NCBI RefSeq assembly: GCF_014805685.1 | Contig: NC_060900.1 | Location: 9,101,450 to 9,165,449 of the forward strand | Source: Silurus meridionalis | Taxonomy: Eukaryota; Chordata; Actinopteri; Siluriformes; Siluridae | Direction: 5' to 3' | DNA length: 64,000 bases | Part shown: positions 1 to 12,722 of the stretch, piece by piece | Layout of the letters: each line of letters begins with the position of its first letter | Position numbering within the stretch: position 1 is the first letter of the stretch | Translations under genes and position numbers: made by a program | The notes under the pieces: generated by a model | What the model was told of the DNA's origin: nothing | What the model saw: the letters and a program-made list of their open reading frames with translations, nothing else | Database searches by the model: none

Positions 1-732
1 TTAAGTAAATGCTGAACCCACAAACATCCCAAACCATCTAGAGACGTACCAGTGCCAATTGGATCCCACTTCATGTGGAGTTTGGACATAGGACCTCTTT
101 TAGTGTGTAAAGGCTCTTGCATGGAGAAGCTGGTGTTGATTGCAAATGTTGAGCTATTTTATTAGATGCTCAGTAGCTTCTGGTTCCATAACCTCAAATG
201 ACTGTATAAGATTGTAGGAAGGACATTACTTATAATCTTACATTAGGGTGCTAATGTTAGTTCTCACTCTCCAGTGTTTTGTATTGTTTTTTAAGATTTA
301 TAATCACACTCTTGATGTCACCCAAATGAGGATGGGTTCCCCTTTTGAATCTGGATCTTCTCAAGGTTTCTTACTCATAAAATCTAAGGGAGTTTTCCCT
401 TGCTACAGTCGCCATGGCTGCTCATCAGGGATAAATTCACCTTAACTGTTTAATTCTGAAATGCTGCTTTGAGACTATGTCTGTTGTAAAAAAGCTATAG
501 AAATAAACTTGACTTGAAAATAATTTACAAATAAAAATCAAATTCAATTTGTTATCATCTGCTTGAAATTATAATTATACAACATCATAACATGATACTA
601 CCAGATACTAGATATATCAGACACATCTATACCAAATACTAGCTATTCTTCAATATTTTCATTTTCACATCAAATTATATAAAAAAGAGGAAAATAACAC
701 CATTATGATGCTAGCCTTTTCACTGCTTTTAC
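1..732. other. apeh intron 7, part
   Basis: No further apeh exon was found between 1 and 732, so the next one lies outside the window. Bases 314-540 are a dispersed repeat (separate entry); the rest is AT-rich with no recognised feature. Confidence 0.6.
314..540 (-). repeat. dispersed fish repeat, copy 1
   Basis: On the minus strand the order is a stretch ending in GCTTTGAGACTATG-like sequence near 460-535 (read on plus), then the Ser/Pro-free AT-rich part, with TCTCAAGGTTTCTTA on the plus strand near 359. The same modules occur in the opposite orientation at 50242-50500 (CTCAAAGCAGCTTTACAC, GATGAGCAAGCCAGTGGC, GAAACCTTGAGAGGAACCAG). It has no coding capacity. I have seen this element type in otophysan fish genomes, but the class is not established from this sequence. 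Confidence 0.6.
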
Positions 733-3700
733 CTTGACAGTATCTTCTTTCTTCTCAGCCTTTATTACCTCCTCATCATCAGGCAAACTGGATTCAGATT
801 TTGTCTGTTTAAGTGAAAGTGAGCAGCAAACGACAAAGTAGGGTTTTATCATAAAAAAAAAAACCATTTCCTCAACAAATAAACAATAATCAGATTTCAT
901 CTCTTTCATGTGAAGTTTGAAACCTGGAAGTAGGACTCGGCCTTGGGACGCTTTTTCTCAGCCACATACAGGAGATGAGTCTCAGAGTGGGACCAGACCA
1001 AGCATCCAAACTGTTCTACAAAAAGAAAAGAGAACATAGCAAAATCATGCTACATAAACATTAAAGCTCTCATGCACTTAGAAATATCTACACTGTAAAT
1101 GAAACTTTATTTCTGGATTAAGTGGTAATAATTCATTTGTGCAAGAAAACTTTCTCATTCTTACCATCCTCATACACCTTTCCATGCTTTTTCAGTGCAG
1201 TCAGGTTGAGACTTTTTATCTTACTGCTCTTGTGCCAGATCTAAAATCATCCAATATATGTATAAAGACAACGCAGGAAGCACTTATTGAGCGTGTATCT
1301 ATCTACCGTGTATCTATAAAATATGAAGACCAGCGCATATATAACATGAAAATATAAAAAGAATGTGTATGGGTTTCACAGGCAAAACTATTAACACATT
1401 CATGGTGGTTCACCTCAAGAAACTGCTTCTCCTCTCCTTTAAATGAACACTCCCTTACTACAGCCTTCATTTCCCCGGAAGGAGAATCCTGGCTCAGCAA
1501 CCTGGACACAAGCAGAGTACACAGTACTGTTTAGTAAAACGTGACACATATATTCACGAGAAAAGTCATTGATACTGTGAAAAGTCGGTAAAAAAACATA
1601 CTCTCCCTTGATCTCTGTGCAGTTACCAGAAGGCCCAGAATAAACTATAAATTTATCATCATGAAACACAATGTACTGCCGGCAAAATTTAACAATCTCA
1701 TTCCTCTCCAGATCCCGTTGAGTCCACTCTGGGAAAAGAAAGAAAAATAAAAAGATATTTGTTATTATTACAATTTTGTCTTTACATCACCATTGGTAAT
1801 AATACCCCTATTAACAGACAGCATTCAATAAACTTCTAAGATGAAAATAACTAATTTACTAGACATAAAACAATATTTACATCAATATTCAATAATATCT
1901 CTGGCAATGAAACATATCTGGGCACTGATCAGTTTATTTCACAGTGCCACTGAATTCTTGTATCTAATTGGTCTATATACAGTATCTCATAAAAGTGAGT
2001 ACACACCTCACATTTCAGCAACCATTAGTATCTTTTCAAGAGACAAAACTAAAAATGAAACTTGGATATGTTTTGAGTACCTAATGTGCAGCTTGTATAG
2101 CAGTACAGACTTACAGTCCTCTGAAAATAACCCAACATACAGCCATTATTGTCAAAATAGTTGCCAACAAAAGTGAGTACACCCTAAGAGATAATGTATG
2201 TTGTGTAACCATGCAAAGTCACATGTCCTATTCATCATGTTCATGTTTTTGCTTGACAGGACCATACAAATTTGTGTACCGTATTTTTCGGACTATAAGC
2301 CGGTACTTTTTTCCCACGTTTTTAACCCCGCGGCTTAAACAACGAAGCAGCTTATTTATGAATTTTTCCTGGGTTTTTCCCGGTTTCACAAACTTCAAGC
2401 CAAAAAACTGAACCCCATAACATAACCAATGAAATTTCCAAACGGAAACGAAAAACGCACCTCACCTGTTTTCTGAGCTGCACGGCATCGGGAGAAAAAA
2501 CTTTTTTTTTTTAACGCACGACGATGCCAAAAGATAAACTCCTGAGAGAAATAGTTGTGAAAGGAAGGAGGAAGACAGTGAACAATGACTTTCTTGGTAG
2601 GCTACTGTTTAGATACAAGCCGTTGTAATGTGTTGAGTCTGGGTCATGGGATAGCTCGCTAACTCCAGTTGCAACAGAAATCATATAAGCACAGACAGGT
2701 TTCCAAAACTTGTGCTTTTTTATTATTCTTGGCAACAGCGTTACGGGTTAGTCAAAGAAACTTAGAAATGAGCATCATAAAATAATAAGGACATATTCCA
2801 CGGTCTTGAACACATGCAGTAATATCGGAAAAATGCAGTGCCAGGCTATTCCCAAAAAAACAACTATGCTCCCAAGGAAGCGCAACATATTTCACCTGTT
2901 ACACCGTGTGTAACGTGTCTTTCGTTAAAGCCTGTGTAAAGTTCATAAGTGTAGACACCTGCGGCCCTCCTGTTGCCCTCCACAAAGATGGCCTAGGTTA
3001 TAAGATCAGTAACACCCTGAAAGAGACTTGAGTGTCAAAGTTTTTGGCAGGTTTTTCAGCCAGAAGAACCTGTTTTCAAGGTTGTTTTTCTTTTTCCTGC
3101 TTCCTGTTTACTCTGTAATACAACAAGAAGCAATTTTTCTTCTTTTTCCCCCAAGATCGATAAAAAAAATGTTGGTGAAGGAACAACTGCTCAAAGCTGA
3201 TATAAAATAACATACTATAAACTAACTTTTATGGAGGTTTCAAATATTAAATGTAACTATAAACTGTTGAACGGTTTTCATGTCATTCATATTAAGTTAC
3301 TGGAAAATATTAAACATCAGACCACCCACTGTTGATTAATTTTCAAAAGCATGTCCTGTCATGTTTTGTTGCTAACTTCATTAGGTCACAAAAGTTTTGA
3401 AGAAATAATCCTAAGTACAATTTCCACTGGCCCCATGCCTTGTCTTTTTATTTATTTTTATTTTTTTAACAAATTTATGTTATGCTACTTATGAGCATAT
3501 AAGTAATGGAAGAAACTAATATTTATTATACTGATTTACCAATGTAGTAGGAAGGGTTGTGATACAGCCCAAATTCATGTATTTTTAAAAGATGTGAAAG
3601 CAACATTCATAAACTGGCACATCATGGTAGATTTTAATGGTATATGAGGGTTTTTCAAATGCAAATGCCATCTGTAATAGGAAACCTGGTTATTCTTAGT

Positions 3701-6700
3701 AGTTAACAAATTCACCCAGTGGAGGTTGAAAGACAGTTGGGATTTGCTGATTTTTATTCTAGAAATTATCTAGTGTGGCATGTGCAACTTGTAGCCAAAA
3801 TATACTACAATACCATGTATTCATTTAATTATGGGTAAATTAAATACAAACCCAATTCCATAAAAGTTGAGACATTGTACAAATTATGAATAAAAAAGGA
3901 ATGCAATAATTTACAAATCTCATAAACCTATATTTTATTCACAATAGAATATAAAAAAACATATCAAATGTTAAAAGTGAGACATTTTGAAATGTCATGC
4001 CAAATATTGGCTCATTTTGGATTTCATGAGAGCTACACATTCCAAAAAAGTTGGGACAGGTAGCAATAAGAGGCTGGAAAAGTTAAATCTACATATAAGG
4101 AACAGCTGAAGAACCAATTTGCAACTTATTAGGTCAATTGGCAACATGATTGGCTATAAAAAGAGCCTCTCAGAGTGGCAGTGTCACGATGGGCAGAGTC
4201 AAGATGGGCAGAGGATCACCAATTCCCCCAATGCTGCGGCGAAAAATAGTGGAGCAATATCATCAAGGAGTTTCTCAGAGAAAAACTGCAATCTCTGTGC
4301 GTAAGGGTCAAGGCCGGAAAACCATACTGGATGCCCGTGATCTTCGGGCCCTTAGACGGCACTGCATCACATACAGGAATGCTACTGTAATGGAAATCAA
4401 AACATGGGTTCAGGAATACTTCCAGAAAACATTGTCGGTGAACACAGTCCACCGTGCCATTCGCCGTTGCCGGCTGAAACTCTATAGGTCAAAAAAGAAG
4501 CCATATCTAAACATGATCCAGAAGCGTAGCCGTTTTCTCTGGGCCAAGGCTCATTTAAAATGGACTGTGGCAAAGTGGAAAACTGTTCTGTGGTCAGACG
4601 AATCAAAATTTGAAGTTCTTTTTGGAAAACTGGGACGCCATGTCATCCGGACTAAAGGGGATAAGGACAACCTTAAGTTGTTATCAGCGCTCAGTTCAGA
4701 AGCCTGCATCTCTGATGGTATGGGGTTGCATGATTGTGTGTGGCATGGGCAGCTTACACATCTGGAAAGGCACCATCAATGCTGAAAGGTATATCCAAGT
4801 CCTAGAACAACATATGCTCCCATCCAGACGTCGTCTCTTTCAGGGAAGACCTTGCATTTTCCAACATGACAATGCCAGACTGCATACTGCATCAACTACA
4901 ACATCATGGCTGTGTAGAAGAAGGATCTGGGTACTGAAATGGCCAGCCTGCAGTCCAGATCTTTCACCCATAGAAAACATTTGGCGCATCATAAAGAGGA
5001 AGAGGCAACAAAGAAGACCTAAGACAGTTGAGCAACTAGAAGCCTGTATTAGACAAGAATGGGGCAACATTCGTATTCCTAAACTTGAGCAACTTGTCTC
5101 CTCAGTCCCCAGACGTTTGCAGACTGTTATAAAAAGAAGAGGGGATGCCACACAGTGGTAAACATGTCCTTGTCCCAACTTTTTTGAGATGTGTTGATGC
5201 CATGAAATAAAAAATCAGCTTATTTTTCCCTTAAAATGATATTCTCAGTTTAAACATTTGATATGTCATCTATGTTGTATTCTAAATTGAATGAAAAAAT
5301 TAAACTTCCACATCATTGCATTCTGTTTTTATTCATAATTTGTACAGTGTCCCAACTTTTTTGGAATCGGGTTTGTAAAAAACACAAACAATAAATATTT
5401 TGCATGCAAAAGCTATCTTTGATATGCCTAATATTAATTTGTAAAATAAATGAATGAAACAAAAGGGAAGATTGTGATATTCTTACATGATTTTTTTGTA
5501 AGTGAAACTTCTGTGTTATTGGCCCGAGTTAGATGAATGTGCAGCGTGCAATTGTTGTCTGGTCCCTCTTGTCATAAACTGTTATATAAACTACATTTCT
5601 TAAATGATGTGTTATGTTACAGCTTTATGGGAAACCCACCTGTGTAAATGTTGTTGTACTTTCCTCCATACTGAGACGTGATCAGCGGCCCCACATCGGC
5701 ACGGCTCAGGGACGGGAAGTGACTCTGCTCCCTGTAGAGCTTTGCGATCTCCTCAGGGCTGGTCATTACCTTGTAACACAGGGGGGGAAAAAAGGCAATT
5801 CAGGGACACAAGTTGGAAGGGAATGTATAAGCTTTAAAATTGCAGCAAGATATATCCTAAAAGGTATCAAACTGTAAAAAGTAGCAAACGTACTGACATA
5901 AAAAAAACACATGCTGCTTTCAACATTTAAATGTATTGTAACTGACATAATGCAGAGCTTCAGAAGATTTTAATAAAGATAATAGCCTTTTTAAAAACCA
6001 TATAATTACTCATTATCCTAATCACCATTACAACTATAAGAAACAACTTAGTAATGGTTGACTGAAGCTAATCATTTTGGATGCAGCATATCTGGCTGCC
6101 TCTGAACATTTGATCGAAAGAGTAGACACATTTCAATTAGGTCCTTTCAATCGTAGCTTATTAATCACTGTTTAATTACCTGCTAACCACAAAACACATG
6201 GTGGTGATGTCTCATATTTAATCAGATAATGAACTGATAAAATAGAAATACTTCATCATGGTCATAGCAGATTTTGCAGCAAACCAAAAATATAAGTGAT
6301 AAAAATGTTATTTATATACAGTAAGTAAAAAAAATTTGTTTCCACAAACCAAAGTATAGTGCCTTATTATTATCTATGAATAGAAAACACACAGAAAAAA
6401 AAAAAGTATCTAGGGATTTTGATTAAGTGTAATCACTGTGTGAACCTACAATCTGCTAGAAATCACGTCAGTCATTCCAATCTGTCTGTTGGTGGCGCTA
6501 TTGTTCTTGGTTGATCATAAATCATAAGTAATCTACTTAAAGTTAATTTGAGCAGCAAATATGTTGATACAGGAAAAAATTAAGCCTTATTTATTACATT
6601 TTTTATGTATTTTTCCATAAATGAGAGTGCAGGCTGTGGACATTTATACCTGAGCATAAGCAACATTTATAGATTTTTTTTTCTGTGAGCTGTATGCAGT

Positions 6701-8788
6701 GCAAATATTTGCATTGTACAACCTTACTACTGGTGAACGCCAGTGTTTTAGTAATTTGGGTCTAAGTTGTTCAAGCTAACTGGAAATCTTAAAATAAAAT
6801 AAGTGAGGAGAAAAAAAATTAAGCGATGCAATGAATATAAATTAAATGTACCAACAAATATTTGATATGCCAAAATTGTGTTTTTATTAATCTTCTTTAT
6901 AAACATGGCAATAAGTTAGACTGCAAAATATGAATACATTTTAGAAAATATTGCCGAGAGAGAAGGGCTGAATCAGTTGTGAAATCCAGCAAGGACACAG
7001 TGAAAATTTAGGTGAAGGATGGAAAACTCACTGTCATCATGCTTTATCCAACATTCACTGCAAAAAGGTGGCTATTGTGCATGAGGTTACTTTTACCTCT
7101 GTGAAAAAAGCAGAGCTTTCACAGGTCTATTACCTGCAGGCATCAGACTGTACAGTGAGGAAAAAAATTATTTGATCCTCTGCTGATTTTGTACATTTGC
7201 CCACTGACAAAAAAATTATCATTCTATAATTTTACTGGTAGGTTTATTTAAACAGTGAGAGACAGAATACCAACAACAACAAAAAACATTTTTAAAAAGT
7301 TATAAATTGATTTGCATTTTAATGAGTGAAATAAGTATTTGATCCCTTTACAGAACTTAGTACTTAGTACTTCGTGGCAAAACCCTTGTTGGCAATCACA
7401 GAGGTCAGAGGTTTCTTATAGTTGGCCACCAGGTTTGCACACATCTCAGGAGGGATTTTGTCCCACTCATACAGATGATTTTTGGCGAACTTCAGACGGG
7501 CTGTACATGTGCTTTCTTGAGCTTGCGGCACTGCAGGATTTAAGTCCTTCACGGCGTAGTGTGTTACCAATTGTTTTCTTGATGACTAAGGTCCCAGCTG
7601 CATTGAGATCATTGACAAGATCCTCCCACATAGTTCTGGGCTGATTCCTCACCATTCTCATGATCATTGAAACTCCACGAGGTGAGATCTTGCATGGAGC
7701 CCCCGACCGAGGAAGATAAACAGTTATTTTGTGTTTCTTCCATTTGCGCAAAACCTCACCAACTGTTGGCACCTTCTCACCAAGCTGCATGGCGGTGGTC
7801 TTGTAGCCCACTCCAGGCTTGTGTAGGTATAGAATCTTGTCCCTGACATCCATGGACAGGTCTTGGCCATGGGGGAGAGTTTGGAATCTGATTAATTGAT
7901 TGCTTCTGTGGACAAGTGTATTTTATACAGGTAACAATATGAGATTAGGAGCATTCCCATTTAATATCATCCAATCTGAGCTCATTACATGTTTGAAAGA
8001 AATGTGGGAGCCAGAAATCTTATTTTACTCATTAAAATGCAAATCAATTTATAACTTTTTTTTTTTTTTTTTTTAAATGCCTTTTTCTGGATTTTGTTGT
8101 TGTTATTCTTACAATTGCAAACCAGGGACACCACACAAGAGCTGCAGTTTTGGAGATGATCTCACCCAGTCGTCTAGCCATCACAATATGACCCTTGTGA
8201 AACGCGCTCAGATACTTACGCGTACCCATTTTTCCTGCTTTTCACACATCAACTTTGAGGACAAAATGTTTACTTGGTGCCTAATACATCCAATCCCCTA
8301 ACAGGTGTCATGCTGAAGAGATAATCAGTGTTAATAATGTGATAATGTCATAATGTTATGTTTAATGTCTGACTCTTCCTTTCAATGTTTCTTCCTAAGA
8401 GCACACTCTGGGAACATGTTTATTGTTATGAGACACAAAGTACAAATAAAAGTGAAATGAATGATTAAACTGTGCCAATATTTTAGAAATCACGTCATTA
8501 TCCTAACAATATAAACAGCCTCAGAGCAGGAAGCAGACACACGGGATAACACTAGTGACGTATTTTTCGCCTTTAGTGAACAATATGGAAATATTAATTT
8601 GAATACAAGATCCAGCGATGCACAATCTAACGATTAAAAAAAAATGCATGTTGATTAAATCATTAATAGGAATGCCAGTTCTATTTAATACATGTAATTG
8701 TCATTGTTATGAAAGTGCAGTGTAGTGACCAGACACCCGGAACTTTTACCCCACAATGCAACCTGATTTACTGTACCTTTAGATCCAT
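733..8788 (-). CDS. apeh: acylaminoacyl-peptide hydrolase, N-terminal part (partial, 7 exons)
   Basis: Cytosolic serine peptidase of the prolyl oligopeptidase family that removes N-acylated residues from blocked peptides. Seven minus-strand exons join in frame: 8777-8788, 5640-5769, 1602-1728, 1414-1501, 1165-1240, 924-1015 and 733-804, giving 195 codons. The reading matches vertebrate [98 protein letters not shown]. All junctions are GT-AG and phases agree (0,1,2,0,1,0,0). These residues belong to the N-terminal beta-propeller; the alpha/beta-hydrolase half with the Ser-Asp-His triad lies left of base 1. The first exon holds only four codons (MDLK), as in human APEH (MERQ), and is the least certain part. 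Introns 1 and 2 carry Tc1/mariner relics. Confidence 0.93.
1975..2276 (+). mobile_element. Tc1/mariner-like element, 5' end (family B), interrupted
   Basis: The terminal sequence reads ACAGTATCTCATAAAAGTGA, followed by GTACACACCTCAC. The same terminus and subterminal region occur at 38765 onward, where a longer copy is present. At 2277 the copy is broken by a MITE; the family B sequence resumes near 2970 (CTCCACAAAGATGGCCTAGG) and fades by about 3080. No transposase ORF remains. Confidence 0.7.
2277..2970 (+). mobile_element. MITE of the CGGACTATAAGCC family, copy 2 (rearranged)
   Basis: The left terminus TACCGTATTTTTCGGACTAT matches the ends of the intact copy at 37676-38366. Shared internal blocks include CTGCACGGCATCGGGAGAAAA, ATGCCAAAAGATAAACTCC and GGTAGGCTACTGTTTAGATA. 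About 280 bp of unrelated sequence (roughly 2625-2905) interrupts it, after which the tail (TTTCGTTAAAGCCTGTGTAA) resumes. The right terminus is missing. It sits inside the family B Tc1 relic. Confidence 0.65.
2971..3844. other. apeh intron 2, unannotated part
   Basis: The first ~110 bases are the resumed family B Tc1 relic. From about 3080 to 3844 the sequence is AT-rich and I recognise nothing. Confidence 0.5.
3845..5377 (+). mobile_element. Tc1/mariner-superfamily transposon (family A), near full length
   Basis: The ends are imperfect inverted repeats: TACAAACCCAATTCCATAAA at the left against TACAAACCCGATTCCAAAAA read inward from the right. Both begin with TA, as expected for a TA target. 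A second copy of the GTTGGGACA motif lies inside each end (4049-4060 and 5169-5182). The plus-strand transposase is broken (next entry). The copy lies in apeh intron 2 on the opposite strand to the gene. Confidence 0.88.
4150..5161 (+). pseudogene. Tc1/mariner family A transposase, frameshifted and missing part of its DNA-binding domain
   Basis: The reading runs from 4150 with [38 protein letters not shown], then [12 protein letters not shown] (first catalytic Asp). Near 4672 it shifts frame, and continues with [24 protein letters not shown] (second Asp) and [11 protein letters not shown] (third acidic residue), ending at the stop at 5159-5161. Two lesions are visible: a one-base shift between the first and second catalytic blocks, and loss of about 30 codons after VSQRKTA, where related transposases carry a helix-turn-helix. 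The copy cannot encode an active enzyme. Confidence 0.82.
5770..7150. other. apeh intron 1, left part
   Basis: AT-rich sequence without a supportable exon, RNA gene or recognisable transposon terminus. The polypyrimidine tract and acceptor of apeh exon 2 lie at 5770-5795 on the minus strand. Confidence 0.5.
7151..8111 (-). mobile_element. Tc1-like transposon (family C) with internally deleted transposase
   Basis: The left end TACAGTGAGGAAAAAAATTA starts a terminus also found at 47520-47537 and 30171 onward. The minus strand encodes a transposase N-terminus (7571-7853: [39 protein letters not shown]), joined near 7500 to a C-terminal tail ([20 protein letters not shown], ending at 7364). The whole DDE catalytic core is missing between the two parts. 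The right terminus is truncated at about 8111, where a different Tc1 fragment begins. Confidence 0.8.
8112..8345 (-). mobile_element. Tc1/mariner-like fragment (family D), 5' end only
   Basis: On the minus strand, from 8229, the reading contains [19 protein letters not shown] and ISKTAALV, the N-terminal helix-turn-helix of a Tc1/mariner transposase family common in fish. Sequence upstream (8230-8345) is its 5' untranslated part, including ATGTCATAATGTTATG near the terminus. It is cut off at 8111 by the family C element. Confidence 0.65.
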
Positions 8789-8830
8789 ATCACTGCTGAG
8801 ATTCGCTTCCGTGTTTTTCATAATCTGTGT
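8789..8830 (-). promoter_or_regulatory. probable apeh promoter/5' UTR with ETS-like site
   Basis: Immediately upstream of the predicted ATG, the minus strand reads ACGGAAGC at 8804-8811, an ETS-family core (GGAA) of the kind common in housekeeping promoters. No TATA box was seen. The assignment is by position only. Confidence 0.3.
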
Positions 8831-10388
8831 TTTGCTTGAGAATACAGAAATAATTGTCGATCACAGGTCCACTGTCTGATTCATGTAATCAGAACGAAAG
8901 TACATGTGTCCTAACAGCAACAAGAAGCACAAGACTCCTACTGAATGCTTCCTAGTCTTTCAATATTGCAGAATAAAAGTCCTCTACATTCGGCATGGAG
9001 AAAGCTGTTGTTTACTGAACATGTGGTGTTCATGTGATAAGCAAATTTGCAACTAAACCTTTTTTTTAATCATTTTATTTCGTTCCTTCAATCAGAAATA
9101 GTATAAAATGTTACTTTTTTAATATGCAAATCCCCCAACTGTTATATCTTCTGGTTTGTGGTTTTTGTTTTTGTTTTAATAAACTACCTAATTCTGTTTC
9201 CTGTACATAACCTACAGAGATTTTGTAATGCTTGCTCATGTACGTCCAGTACAAAATTAACAAATCACTCTTTGGGACTAATTATTCTTTTAAATCACAT
9301 TAAAGACACGTTCAAATTAGCAAATCGCTCATGAACAACCCATCATTAATGTGCAGGGCGAAAAGAAAAAAAGGCCATGTCATTTATTTTTCTTTTCTTT
9401 TTTTTTTACCATGGCTGTCGATATCAATACAGATAGCATTCGATACCGATATCCATTATTATTAACTACTCAACAGACTACAAATTAACTTCTATTCAGT
9501 TACACAATACACAATATCACCCGTCATACAAACCAAAATTAATCTGTTACATCATGTTTCTTTCTATTTTTTTTTTTGTGATTTGTTAAGAGAACAAGAG
9601 AAGAGAATGATGAGGTTTTTCCTTCCAAAGCTGTTTTTTTCTCTGACTGATTGACTCTACTGGTTTAAATAAATCACAGACTTCTTTGTGTTATGAACAA
9701 AGGCAGAGTAGAAAGAAATCATTCCTATTCCCGTTACATTAAACTCTCTTGTTTAAAAAATCTGAGGTTGGATTGATATTTTAATGTGAGAATTAGTCAA
9801 TGCGATAAAGCACCTCTACTGAGTTATCAATACTTTAGGCTTGATCTAGCTGTCTCTAGTTTCCAAAACATTTGCTGTATACACACTGAATGAGTCCAGA
9901 GCAAAATAGTTTCACTACTTTATTGCCATCTCGTTACTTATCTTAACTTTTCAGAATACTCTGCATACAATCTGTCTATAAAAACATTGCATGAGAATGA
10001 AAGAGGACAGGCCAGATACATCACATGAGAAACCAGGGGAACAGTACCATTTTAATGGAGTAAACATTTCGTGACCAAATTATATTGTTTAAGTTTGATC
10101 ATTGGGATAATTAGTTAGCAGGGTAAAATTTGACATCAGGTTGATATCAGGTTGTCTGTTTTTTTTAATACACCTTTTCCTGCATATTGACGTATCTAAA
10201 GAATCTATGCACAAATTATTGAAATATTAATAGTTTAAGCTTTAAAATTATGCTATGGATGAATGGCTATGACAATATGTACAGTAACTTACATCTCCAT
10301 GCTAAAAAACTTCCTAAACTAATCTGCTTATTCAAGTCACTTCATACATTTCAATAATTATTTGACGTAGGAATCATACCAAATTACA
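8831..10388. other. intergenic, apeh-abracl
   Basis: AT-rich intergenic DNA. I saw no exon with splice signals, no RNA gene and no recognisable mobile element. Confidence 0.5.
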
Positions 10389-11325
10389 TACCCAAATTCA
10401 AAAAAGTTGTGTAAAAGATAAATAAAGACAGAATGCCATAATGTAAAAATCTAATAAACCCATATTTTATTCACAATAGAACACAAAAAAACATATCAAA
10501 TGTTTAGAATGATGAAAAGTTCAATTTCAAGTAAAAATACAATTTAATTAATGGCTGGAACACGTCTCCAAAAAGGCAGGACATGGCCATGTTTACCTCT
10601 GTGTAGCATCTCTCTTTCTTTTAACAACAGTCCATATACATATGGGAACTAAGGAGAATAACTGCTGGAGTATTGGGAGAGGAATGCAGTCCCGTTTTTG
10701 TCTGATACCAAATTCCAGCTGCTTTAAAGTCCTGTGTCTTTTTTTTTATGATGCGCCAAATGTTTTTAATTATGAAAGGTCTGGACTGCAGGCATGAATG
10801 AAGCCATGTTGTTGTAATGGCTGCAGTATGCAATTTAGCATTATCTAGCTCAAATATGCAAGACCTTCCCTAAAAAAGATGTCATCTGGATGGAAGCATA
10901 TGTTGCTCTTAAACCTGTATATACCGTTCAGCATTGATGGTTTCACTTTTCCAGATGTGCAAACTGACCCTTCCATTGACACTAATGCCGCACCACACCA
11001 GCAGAGATGCAGGCTTTTGAACTGAACACTGACGATAAACCAGACGGTCCTGATCCTCCAGCTCTTTCGTTTTAGTAATATACTTTTCCAGCCTCGAGTC
11101 CCAAAGTTTTTTGAGACATGTGGCCATCAATTTCAAAATAACCTAATTCTTTCCTTAAAAAACTTACATTACTTTAAAAATGTAATGTTTTCTGTGCTCT
11201 ATTACTATTTTAGATAAAATAAGGGTTTGTGAGATTTGCAACTCATTGCATTTTTTTTTTTTTTATTGGAACACTTTTATTTATTTTATTTACTCAGCAT
11301 CCCAACTTTTTGAAAATGGGCTGTA
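10389..11325 (-). mobile_element. degenerate family A Tc1/mariner copy
   Basis: The ends ACCCAAATTCAAAAAAGTTG (left) and the complement of CAACTTTTTGAAAATGGGCT (right) match the termini of the 3845-5377 copy. Minus-strand transposase remnants are 10909-11136 ([31 protein letters not shown]) and 10621-10833 (ENIW-like IKNIWRIIKKKTQ). Only the C-terminal half survives, with stops and shifts; the DNA-binding half is absent. Confidence 0.78.
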
Positions 11326-12722
11326 TTGTTTAGTTGATATATTTCCCCACTCACCATTAATTTTATTAAGAAAACCTGTACAATTGCAGCAGCATAATGC
11401 AAAAATCATGCAAATACCAGTCAAAACAGTTATTCTAGGCATTTTCCTTATCAAAAAAGCATTTTCACAGACCCGTTGCTCACTTTTGTTTTCCGCACCA
11501 TTTTGTGCAAGCTATGTCTGATAAAACATTTAAACCAGCCTATCTGGCACCAACAATCATGCCATGGTTTTTCCCTCTATTCTGATGACTGTTGTGAATA
11601 CCTGTAACTTGGCCTGTATCAAGTTTATCTACCGAACTACTGCAACTTTTGCATAAATAAGCAAGTGTTTCCTTTGTCTTAATAAAATATGCAGTGAGTG
11701 AATATGCGCACTAATCTAATCTTGTTTATATTGTATAAATCTAATCCTAAGCAAGTCTGAGCATTCTGAATTGTATTGTTTGGTTAAAAAGTCTGACAAT
11801 AGTTTGATAGAACAGACAAATCCAGAATCAGGTCATAACCACAATAATCCAATCTATTTATGTCCATGTATGAACAGTGAGCTCCAGGGCCTTTTTTGAA
11901 TCAAATCCTAATCTAATTAACTATAGTTTGATCCAAGTCCTTCTAAACTTTCCATTTTTTTTTGATGATCCTTTGTCCATAGCACATCATGGAAACTTAT
12001 TGTATGATGCCATCTCACTATATTGATTTAACTGCTATGCATATTACATTTTACAGTAATACAGTTGAGTCACCACAAGAAAAGACACCTAAAGTTAACC
12101 TTTACCGACTCCAGACCACCAAACACATAGAGACTAAGACTTAAGAGTTGATTTGTTTGATATCTCATATTTTAAGGGCGTTACGCAAAGTGTAAATACT
12201 TTTGTTGTATTAATTAATGTCAGTATCTTAAGACACAATACAATACGTTTGACCAAATGAAAGTTTATTCAGAATTAAACCAGCACCAAAATGTTATGCC
12301 TGAGATACTTTTAGTTTCATCAATACAGTAGTTCTTATAAAATTTGTGCTATAATCTTGTCATAAATCATTAAAGAGTCTAGGTTAAAGCGTCAATGTAA
12401 AAAAAAAAAACAAACAAAAAAAATTTCAAGTACTCAATATGACAATTGTCTCAATTACCTAGAAGTCACAAATAATACACTTATGACCAAACAAAAAAAA
12501 TCTGATAGCCAGTTTCACAGTAATAATATTGCACTGGAAAGTCCTTGGCTAGGTCTTTTACAAAATATCAGAAAATAATTTATATTGATTTCAAGACTAC
12601 TTGGAAAAAAATTAAATAACAGAATAGTGCCGTTGCTCTTTCGAAACAAGGTGTTTGGTCAAAAAGCGCTCATTCCCCTCAGCAGAACCGTATACAAAAG
12701 TATACAAAAAGCAGTTTTCGGT
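11326..12722. other. abracl 3' flank and probable 3' UTR
   Basis: AT-rich. A minus-strand AATAAA lies at 12264-12269, about 455 bases past the abracl stop, and is a plausible polyadenylation signal. Nothing else was recognised. Confidence 0.4.
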
